DNA of 64,000 bases, from positions 62,001 through 126,000 of the forward strand of contig CAWCZY010000004.1 in assembly GCA_963800215.1 (NCBI GenBank), in the 5' to 3' direction. Below the pieces are notes generated by a model, which was not told the origin of the DNA, made no database searches, and was given only the letters and a program-made list of their open reading frames with translations. Each line of letters starts with the position of its first letter. Positions within the stretch are counted from its first letter, which is position 1. The translations under genes were made by a program, and so were the position numbers. Below, in pieces: positions 1-6,118 of the stretch. Origin of the DNA: JAJPKK01 sp963800215. Lineage in GTDB: Bacteria; Pseudomonadota; Alphaproteobacteria; Rhizobiales; Xanthobacteraceae.

Positions 1-711
1 GGCATTCAATACGTTAATCTCCACAATCTTCCATTTGTTCTGACTGAGGCACACGTCCAGCACGAATGCTTCGGCGGGCGTCCAGAGAGCCGCCATTTCT
101 TCACCAAATCTTATGGCGTCGTCATCGACAACCGAACTGTAAATGACGCGATCACCGACGCGATATTGGCTGGCTGTTGCCACGAAGCCGCGGATTATCC
201 ACAGCCGATATTCCCGCTGGACAGTCTTCGGCGCGCACCACAGAACGTCGGTGTTGCTCCGCAGGCCCGACCCGTCATCTTCGCCGAGGCCGACTACTTT
301 TTTCTGCCATTCGGCGAGCTCGCGGCATGACATAACGACACCGGTGAAATATTTCGAGTCGGCTGACGGCCTGATGAAAAAGGGATCGATGGTCGGCCGC
401 ACGCTTCCGAATGAACCGAAGACGGCATCTGAATTGAGCATGTGCGTTTGCCAGTGCGTCAAGCAGTCACAAATCGTGATTTCACCGAGATCAAAGCAGC
501 CGGGCTTCCACCCCTTGCGTTTCGCAACGTGTCGCATCGAGTAGCTACCGAATACCATAACTTTGCCCGAGGGGCTGACGTCGGGTTCGATTTCACCAAT
601 GTACGGAATGACCATGTGCTCACTGAATGGAATGCCGGCGCGTTCCAGCACGTGAACGATCTCTTCCATTCCGGGCTCGCGATTGAGATTGTTTTGCAAA
701 ATCCAATGCAT
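1..711 (-). CDS. ATP-grasp domain protein (3' end outside window)
   Basis: An open frame of 237 codons runs from an ATG at 711 down to base 1 without a stop, so the C-terminus lies outside the window. The protein begins MHWILQNNLN. It contains a basic-aromatic strand (EYRLWIIRGFV, then RVGDRVIYSS) and, at the very edge, a VEIN motif. That E-x-N is where ATP-grasp enzymes place a metal ligand, and the layout fits the stand-alone ATP-grasp (DUF4343-like) proteins often found in accessory DNA. Family members join a carboxylate to an amine or thiol using ATP; the substrate here is unknown. The start is the first in-frame ATG after the VapC stop and has only a weak ribosome site. Probably about 20-40 residues are missing at the C-terminus. 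Family assignment rests on motif layout. Confidence 0.6.
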   Translation of the reverse strand, partial: MHWILQNNLNREPGMEEIVHVLERAGIPFSEHMVIPYIGEIEPDVSPSGKVMVFGSYSMRHVAKRKGWKPGCFDLGEITICDCLTHWQTHMLNSDAVFGSFGSVRPTIDPFFIRPSADSKYFTGVVMSCRELAEWQKKVVGLGEDDGSGLRSNTDVLWCAPKTVQREYRLWIIRGFVATASQYRVGDRVIYSSVVDDDAIRFGEEMAALWTPAEAFVLDVCLSQNKWKIVEINVLNA

Positions 712-742
712 CGGATTTGTCCGCCATAAGGGATATGGCGCC

Positions 743-1165
743 TCATGGCACCTCCCACGGATTGATGAGTATGAGGCCGCAGTCCACAAATCCGCTGGTG
801 TCGCGCGTCACCACACTCGCACCGTGGGATCGCGCGACCGACGCAATCATGAGATCGAGCATCGCCGTCGGTCGGCCTGCGCGGCGACGGGCGGCGTAGA
901 TGCCGGCATAGGCCGCGGCGGCTTTCATGTCGAAAGGCAACACTCGCCCGTCGAAATCCTCCAGGAACATGACGCGGGCCGCCGCTTCGAGGTCGAGGCG
1001 GCGGCGACCTTCGGGCATGATCGCGAGCCCGGACAAAATCTCCGCCTGGGAGAGCGATGTCGTGAACAACAGTTCAGCGGGCTGCGCCGCGATCCAGGTC
1101 GCCACCTCCGGTTCCAATTGGAGGCGCATCATGGCGGACAGGATGTTCGTATCGAGAACGAACAC
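743..1165 (-). CDS. vapC: VapC-type PIN-domain toxin (ribonuclease)
   Basis: A 140-residue PIN domain, a normal length for VapC/FitB toxins. The acidic Mg2+-binding set is visible: D5 in FVLDTN, E42 in SQAEILSGL, D104 in AMLDLMIA and D122 in VTRDTSGF. PIN toxins cut tRNA or rRNA when their antitoxin is degraded. The start is a GTG (1163-1165) placed directly after the TAA of the antitoxin with no spacing, so the pair should be translationally coupled. It is transcribed with the upstream antitoxin from the promoter at 1440-1468. No active-site residue is missing, so the toxin is predicted to be functional. The RNA target cannot be deduced. Confidence 0.88.
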   Translation of the reverse strand: MFVLDTNILSAMMRLQLEPEVATWIAAQPAELLFTTSLSQAEILSGLAIMPEGRRRLDLEAAARVMFLEDFDGRVLPFDMKAAAAYAGIYAARRRAGRPTAMLDLMIASVARSHGASVVTRDTSGFVDCGLILINPWEVP

Positions 1166-1414
1166 TTAATCGAATCGCGGCGGTTCACGGACCCGCTCGC
1201 GCGGCGGCAGGTCGAGATCGACGCCGCCAAGAGCAGCGAAACGGGCGTGGATGCGCTCATACAGATTGCGTTCTGGCGGGCGGCGGCCTTCTCCGAGCGC
1301 GGACTGCAATATCCGCCGGGCTTCGGCCTCCATGGAGTGCCCATGCTCCGCCGCGCGGACGCGCAACCGTTCCTTCACCGCCGCATCGAGATTGCGGATG
1401 GTCAGCGTCGCCAT
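1166..1414 (-). CDS. FitA/VapB-type ribbon-helix-helix antitoxin
   Basis: An 82-residue protein starting MATLTIRNLD, with the Arc-like ribbon-helix-helix pattern in residues 2-45: a short N-terminal beta strand, then VKERLRVRAAEHGHSMEAEARRIL. The C-terminal tail would wrap the VapC active site. The start at 1414 is preceded by an AGGGAG ribosome site (1419-1424). A longer in-frame reading up to 1486 would run through the promoter and is rejected. The gene lies immediately upstream of vapC. RHH antitoxins repress their own operon, and two tandem palindromes overlap the promoter upstream (see 1440-1481). Confidence 0.85.
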   Translation of the reverse strand: MATLTIRNLDAAVKERLRVRAAEHGHSMEAEARRILQSALGEGRRPPERNLYERIHARFAALGGVDLDLPPRERVREPPRFD

Positions 1415-1439
1415 CGGACTCCCTATTGCTGAATGTCGA

Positions 1440-1481
1440 ACTATAGTCAATGACTGCATTGAAGTCAATGACTGCATTGAA
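1440..1481 (-). promoter_or_regulatory. Promoter with tandem operator palindromes for the VapBC operon
   Basis: On the minus strand a TTGACT -35 box (1463-1468) and a TATAGT -10 box (1440-1445) are separated by exactly 17 bases. An 18-bp unit occurs twice in tandem at 1446-1463 and 1464-1481. Each unit holds the palindrome TCAATG-ACTG-CATTGA. One palindrome fills the spacer and the other covers the -35 region, as expected for a repressing RHH antitoxin. Boxes and repeats are seen directly; binding by the antitoxin is inferred. Confidence 0.7.
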
Positions 1482-1590
1482 TGCAAATCGTACTGCCTTT
1501 GGAGACCGGGTCGGCGGGCAGAATTCTACTTTGCATGGGGTTGGTTTGCGCAAAAATAAATCGCCCGGACCCTGGTCGCGACATGCGGAT

Positions 1591-1640
1591 TTGACAAGTC
1601 GTGGCAGATCGGCTGCCGGCCGGTTTAACCCGTTTTAAAC
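1591..1640 (+). promoter_or_regulatory. Possible promoter/operator of the sulfatase gene
   Basis: A TTGACA hexamer (1591-1596) is followed by an inverted repeat GTTTAA-N6-TTAAAC (1623-1640), 61 bases before the sulfatase start. No convincing -10 box sits at the right distance from the hexamer, so the promoter assignment is weak. The palindrome is a reasonable binding site for a regulator. The rest of 1482-1701 holds no gene that I can see. Confidence 0.3.
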
Positions 1641-1701
1641 GGAAAGAGCGACAATGACGGGGCGAACCACGGGCCAACCGGTCCACATCCGGAGAGAGTT
1701 G

Positions 1702-3498
1702 ATGACCAAATCATCCGGTGACGGGCTCAACCCCTCCCGCCGCGCGCTGATGACCAGCGGTGCCGCCCTGTTTGGGGCCGCCACGATGCGGCCGGAGGTC
1801 GTTGCGGCGGCACAACAGGCGCCGCCGGCGGCGCCGGTCGTCGCCCCCGCGGCCCCGCCCGGCGGCTACAACATCCTGTTCATCCTGGTGGACCAGGAGC
1901 ATTTCTTCGAGCGCTGGCCGATGCCGGTTCCCGGCCGCGAGTGGATCAAGCAGAACGCCATCACCTTCGCCAACCATCAAGCCGCGTCCTGCGTCTGCTC
2001 CCCGGCGCGCTCGACCATCTATACCGGCGAGCATATCCAGCACACCGGCATCTTCGACAATGCGGGTTCGCTGTGGCAGGCCGATATGTCGACGGACGTG
2101 AAGACCATCGGCCACCGCGTGGCGACGCTCGGCTATCACGCCGCCTACCAGGGCAAGTGGCACCTGAGCAACAACCTCGATCAGGTCAAGGAAGCGATCG
2201 ACGCGCCGTTCGCGGACTACCGCAAGATCATCCAATCCTACGGCTTCGAGGATTTCTTCGGGGTCGGCGACATCAACGACACCACGCTCGGCGGCTATAA
2301 TTACGACGACACCACCACCGCCTTCGTGACCCGCTGGCTGCGCACCAAGGGCGAGGCGCTGCGCGCGGCCGGCAAGCCGTGGTACCTCGCCGTCAACTTC
2401 GTCAACCCGCACGACGTGATGTACGTCAATTCCGACCTGCCGGACCAGACGATCCAGGGCAAGTCGCATTCGATGCCGATCGCCCGCCCGCCGGCCGACG
2501 AAATCTACCAGGCCACGTGGGACGCGGTGCCGCTGCCGGCGACCCGCGGCCAGTCGTTCGACGCGCCGGGCCGCCCGCGCGGGCAGAAGATCTACCAGGA
2601 GGTGCAGGACGTCCTCGTCGGCCCGTGGCCGGACGAGGACCGCCGCTGGCGGCTGCTGCGCAACTATTACTACAATTGCATCCGCGACTGCGACCAGGAG
2701 GTCGTGCGCGTGCTCAACTCGCTCAAGGCCAACGGCATGGACAAGAACACCATCATCGTGTTCACCGCCGACCACGGCGAGCTCGGTGGCAACCATCAGA
2801 TGCGCGGCAAGGGCAATTGCGCCTACCGCCAGCAGAACCACCTGCCGCTGATGATCGTCCATCCCGCCTATCCCGGCGGCAAGACCTGCAAGGCGGTGAC
2901 ATCGCAGATCGATCTCGCGCCGACCCTGCTGGCGCTCACCGGGGCCGATCCTGCGGCGCTCCGGAAAGCCGGAGCCGACCTCAAGGGGCGCGACTTCTCC
3001 GCGCTGATGGCCACGCCCGACAAGGCGGCGTTCAACTCGCTGCGGCCGGCGTCGCTGTTCAACTACAACATGCTGTCCTTCCAGGACGCGAAATGGGCGC
3101 GCAAGATGGAAGAATACATGCGGAGCGCGAAGGTGCCGGTCGCCCAGAAAATAAAGGAGCTGATCAAGGTCGAGCCCGACTTCCACGACCGCTGCGGCAT
3201 CCGCAGCGCGTTCGACGGCCGCTACCGGTTCAGCCGCTATTTCTCGCCGCTCGATTTCAACACGCCGACGACCTACGAGAGCCTGACCGCCAAGAACGAC
3301 CTGGAACTCTACGACCTTCAGGAGGATGCCGAGGAGGTCCACAATCTGGCGGCGGACCCGAAGGCCAATCGCGACCTCGTCATGGCGATGAACGCCAAGC
3401 TCAACTCCCGCATCGCCGACGAAGTCGGCGACGACAACGGCAGCTTCCTCCCGATCCGCAACGGCAAATGGTTCTTCCCGCCGAAGTCGGAACGGTAG
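1702..3498 (+). CDS. Tat-exported sulfatase (alkaline phosphatase superfamily)
   Basis: A 598-residue formylglycine-type sulfatase. The N-terminus carries a twin-arginine signal (SRRALMTSGAALFGA, arginines 13-14) followed by a Pro/Ala-rich linker, so the folded enzyme should act in the periplasm. The C-x-P-x-R signature is CSPAR at residues 99-103; Cys99 would be oxidised to formylglycine by a maturase not present in this window. Other signatures are NILFILVDQ (metal site, with DQ in place of the usual DD) and ADHGE near residue 357. The start at 1702 follows a GGAGAG site; an upstream in-frame ATG (1654) lacks one and would bury the Tat signal. It is monocistronic and ends at a convergent hairpin. 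The substrate (choline, aryl or carbohydrate sulfate) cannot be decided. Confidence 0.85.
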   Translation: MTKSSGDGLNPSRRALMTSGAALFGAATMRPEVVAAAQQAPPAAPVVAPAAPPGGYNILFILVDQEHFFERWPMPVPGREWIKQNAITFANHQAASCVCSPARSTIYTGEHIQHTGIFDNAGSLWQADMSTDVKTIGHRVATLGYHAAYQGKWHLSNNLDQVKEAIDAPFADYRKIIQSYGFEDFFGVGDINDTTLGGYNYDDTTTAFVTRWLRTKGEALRAAGKPWYLAVNFVNPHDVMYVNSDLPDQTIQGKSHSMPIARPPADEIYQATWDAVPLPATRGQSFDAPGRPRGQKIYQEVQDVLVGPWPDEDRRWRLLRNYYYNCIRDCDQEVVRVLNSLKANGMDKNTIIVFTADHGELGGNHQMRGKGNCAYRQQNHLPLMIVHPAYPGGKTCKAVTSQIDLAPTLLALTGADPAALRKAGADLKGRDFSALMATPDKAAFNSLRPASLFNYNMLSFQDAKWARKMEEYMRSAKVPVAQKIKELIKVEPDFHDRCGIRSAFDGRYRFSRYFSPLDFNTPTTYESLTAKNDLELYDLQEDAEEVHNLAADPKANRDLVMAMNAKLNSRIADEVGDDNGSFLPIRNGKWFFPPKSER

Positions 3499-3505
3499 TT
3501 CAACG

Positions 3506-3527
3506 CCCTCCCCGAAGTCGGGGAGGG
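3506..3527. repeat. Repeat family A hairpin, probable bidirectional terminator
   Basis: A perfect 9-bp hairpin (CCCTCCCCG, AAGT loop, CGGGGAGGG) lies between two converging genes. Close copies occur at 25180, 33939, 44497 and 63946, all after gene ends, so this is a dispersed extragenic palindrome probably used as a terminator. Confidence 0.65.
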
Positions 3528-3544
3528 AAAAGCGCGCACACCCC

Positions 3545-4522
3545 TCAATGCATCCGCGGCACCTTGAAGAACCGGTTGCGTTCCGACGAGACGACCTTCT
3601 GGTCGAAGCTGCGGCCGTCGCGTTCGATCCGCAACGGGATCTCGGTGCCGGCGTGGCCCAGCGACCAGATGCGGCGGAACAGGCCGGCGAGATCGCCCGG
3701 CGCTTTACCGGCGACCGCCTGCACCACGTCGCCGGTCTGCAAGCCTGCGCGCTGGGCCGGGCCGCGGTCGGCGACGCCGATGATGACGATGCGGTCCTCG
3801 ATCTCAGCGGCGTAGAATCCGAGCCAGGGCCGCACCGGCCGGTTGGGCCGGCCGTGACGCAGGAGGTCGTCCAGGATCGGCTTCAGGAGATCGATGGGGA
3901 CGACCATGTTGAGATGGCCGGCGCTCTCCTTGTCGCGGCCCTGCTCGAGCTGGAGCGAGCCGATCCCGATCAGGTCGCCTGCCGGGCCGATCACCGCGGT
4001 GCCACCCCAATTGGGGTGGGAGGGGGCGGTGAAGATCGCCTCGTCAAGAACATATTCCCAATAGCCGGCGAATTCCTGCTTGGCGACGATGCGCGCCGCC
4101 ACCGAACGATGCAGGCCGCCGGCGCCGGCAACGACGACCCGTTCGCCGATCGAGGCCCGGCTCGAACTGCCGATCGGGAGCGCCGGCAGGTCCAGCCGGT
4201 CCAGTGCCTGGACCAGGCCGAAGCCGGTTTCCTGATCATAGGCCATTGCATGGCCCGGCACCGGGGGCCCGGAGATCGGCGTCAGCCAGACCAATTCGGC
4301 CTCGGTGATGAGATAGCCGATGGTCAGGATCAGCCCGTCGTCGCGGATCAGCACCCCGTTGCCGGCGCGCTCGGTGCCCAGCGTCTGCGCGGTGAAGGCG
4401 TCGTCGGGAATCACGGCACGCAAGCCGACCACCGCGCCCACGGCCACGTCGAGATCGTAATCGTAATCGGCGGGCTTGGGCTGGTGTTCCGGCGGCACTT
4501 TCCAGTCGCTCAGGGTCGGCAT
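3545..4522 (-). CDS. HtrA/DegP-like trypsin-PDZ protein lacking the catalytic triad
   Basis: A 325-residue protein with a trypsin-fold domain (about 30-215) and one PDZ domain (about 225-315, VRPWLGFYAAEI to LRIERDG). The fold is recognisable but the catalytic positions are changed. The His loop, usually TNAHV, reads ILTIGYLI (65-72). The Asp region reads DQETGFGLVQ (96-105). The nucleophile loop, usually GNSGG, reads HPNWGGTAVIG (169-179) with no serine. It is therefore predicted to bind peptides or act as a scaffold without cleaving. There is no obvious signal peptide (MPTLSDWKVPP), so it may be cytoplasmic. The frame is clean throughout, which argues for a maintained gene and not decay. 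It lies downstream of the FAD monooxygenase, separated by a family D repeat. Confidence 0.78.
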   Translation of the reverse strand: MPTLSDWKVPPEHQPKPADYDYDLDVAVGAVVGLRAVIPDDAFTAQTLGTERAGNGVLIRDDGLILTIGYLITEAELVWLTPISGPPVPGHAMAYDQETGFGLVQALDRLDLPALPIGSSSRASIGERVVVAGAGGLHRSVAARIVAKQEFAGYWEYVLDEAIFTAPSHPNWGGTAVIGPAGDLIGIGSLQLEQGRDKESAGHLNMVVPIDLLKPILDDLLRHGRPNRPVRPWLGFYAAEIEDRIVIIGVADRGPAQRAGLQTGDVVQAVAGKAPGDLAGLFRRIWSLGHAGTEIPLRIERDGRSFDQKVVSSERNRFFKVPRMH

Positions 4523-4599
4523 ACGCGAAAGTCCTTTTCTGCCGATAATGATGAAATCATCCGGGCCGGTCCTTTCAAGGACTGTCGGCCTGATCCGGT

Positions 4600-4685
4600 C
4601 CGAACCGTCCGCGACTTTTCGGAATCATGCCCCGTGAGCATGATCTTTGTCCGAAAAGTCTGCAACTTTTCGGGATCATGCTTCG
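4600..4685. repeat. Repeat family D (GATCATGC / CCGAAAAGT palindromes)
   Basis: Alternating copies of CTTTTCGG-ATCATGC and its complement (GCATGATC, CCGAAAAG) fold into nested hairpins in the 221-base gap between two minus-strand genes. Degenerate copies are at 23945-24003, 29385-29482 and 53702-53757. No coding potential is seen. Confidence 0.6.
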
Positions 4686-4743
4686 GCCCCCATGATATTC
4701 CCTCGCCCCGCGCTCGCCTAGCGTGTGACGTGCCGCGAAGGCT

Positions 4744-5934
4744 TCAAATCTCCGCGGCCTCGACATCGTAGGTGAAGATCCATTCGTAGCGCTGGATGAT
4801 CGCGTCGCGGCTCCATTCGCGATCGACGTAGGCGGTGGCGCCCGCCTCGGTCGCGAGCGCGGGATTGTGGAAACGCACCGCGTTGTCATCGGCACCGACC
4901 ACCTTGCGGGTGGTGACGTCGATGCGCGCGCGTTCGTAACGGGCAAAGGCGGTGGTCACGTCGCCGTATTTGTCGAAGCAGCGGCCGAGGATGACGGCAT
5001 CCTCGAGCGCCATCACGGCGCCCTGGGCGAGCAGCGGCAGGGTCGAATGGCAGGCGTCGCCCAACAGCGTCACCCGTTCGCGGGTCCATTGCGCGAGGGG
5101 ATCGCGGCCCATCAGCGCCCATTTGAAGAGCGTCGGCGAGGCGGTGATCATTCCGTGGATGTCGTCGTGCCAGCCGGCGAAGTCCTTGGCGCATTCGTCC
5201 GCGCTGCCCTGGGTGGTCCAGGATTCGACCTGCCAGTCGCTCCGCTCCATGATGCCGACGAAATTCATCAGGCGGCCGGCGCGCAGCGGGTAATGCACCA
5301 CATGGCCGCCGACGCCGATCCAGTTGGTCGCCTTGTCGCGGCTGATCCGGGGCGGCACAAGCTCGATCGGGATCACCCCGCGCCAGGCGATCATGCCGAA
5401 GAAGCGCGGACGATCGCCGCCGAACATGGCATGGCGGATGCGCGAATGGACCCCGTCGGCGCCGACCAGCCCGTCCCCTTGCGCGCTCCCGCCGTCTTCG
5501 AAATGGAGGGTGACCTGGCCATCCCGCTGGGTGCATCCGACGGCGCGCCGGCCGAGATGGATGGCGTCGGGCTTGGCCGCGCGCACCGCGTCGGCGAGCA
5601 CCTGGAGCAGGTCCGGGCGGTAGACCGTAGCGTAGGGAAAGCCGTAGCGCTCGACCGCCTCGGTGCCGAGGTCGAACAGCTTCCAGGTCTTGCCGGTGTT
5701 CCACAGCCGGACCTCCTTGCCCACGGTGTTGCAGGAGAGAAGCTGCATCGCCTCGAACACGCCGAGCGCATGGAGGGCGCGATTGCCGTTCGGGCTGATC
5801 TGGACCCCGGCACCGGCCTCCTTGAGCTCCGGCGCCTGCTCGTAGACGTCGACGTCGTGGCCGCGCCTGATGAGCGCCAGCGCCGCCGCGAGGCCGCCGA
5901 TGCCGCCGCCGGCGATCAGGATGTGGTGCTTCAC
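4744..5934 (-). CDS. FAD-dependent aromatic monooxygenase (salicylate/3-hydroxybenzoate hydroxylase-like)
   Basis: A 396-residue class A flavoprotein hydroxylase. It starts with a GTG (5934): KHHILIAGGGIGGLAAAL provides the Rossmann GxGxxG (G9-G14). The DG motif is GADGVHSRIR near residue 158, and the GD motif is LLGDACHSTLPLLAQG near 290. Such enzymes use NAD(P)H and O2 to hydroxylate, and sometimes decarboxylate or open, an aromatic or pyridine ring in the cytoplasm. In-frame codons upstream of the GTG encode unlikely sequence across a repeat. It is the last clear enzyme of the minus-strand run with the Mo-hydroxylase, aldolase, hydratase and Ldh genes, which suggests a shared catabolic role. 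The family is secure; the substrate is not. Confidence 0.85.
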   Translation of the reverse strand: MKHHILIAGGGIGGLAAALALIRRGHDVDVYEQAPELKEAGAGVQISPNGNRALHALGVFEAMQLLSCNTVGKEVRLWNTGKTWKLFDLGTEAVERYGFPYATVYRPDLLQVLADAVRAAKPDAIHLGRRAVGCTQRDGQVTLHFEDGGSAQGDGLVGADGVHSRIRHAMFGGDRPRFFGMIAWRGVIPIELVPPRISRDKATNWIGVGGHVVHYPLRAGRLMNFVGIMERSDWQVESWTTQGSADECAKDFAGWHDDIHGMITASPTLFKWALMGRDPLAQWTRERVTLLGDACHSTLPLLAQGAVMALEDAVILGRCFDKYGDVTTAFARYERARIDVTTRKVVGADDNAVRFHNPALATEAGATAYVDREWSRDAIIQRYEWIFTYDVEAAEI

Positions 5935-5974
5935 GCTAGAGTCCCATGTCCAACGCTTGAATCCCTTGATTGTC

Positions 5975-5997
5975 ATCGCCCGGCTTGACCGGGCGAT
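5975..5997. repeat. Repeat family B hairpin
   Basis: A 9-bp inverted repeat, ATCGCCCGG/CCGGGCGAT, lies between the FAD monooxygenase and molybdenum hydroxylase genes. It is nearly identical to one half of the repeat at 14413-14493. Confidence 0.55.
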
Positions 5998-6118
5998 CCA
6001 GTAATCACCGGACTGCGATGTGAGCAAGGCATCAGTTCCACCGATGGCACAGGGGTTACCGGATGCCCCGCTTGCGCGGAGCATGACGCGGAATTGGGGT
6101 GAGCCGTCGGAGTCATCT

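Noticed and set aside
1711..3342. A 543-codon minus-strand reading frame antisense to the sulfatase gene
   Set aside because: It mirrors the GC-rich third codon positions of the sulfatase gene, has Arg/Val/Ala-rich sequence without any family motif and no ribosome site.
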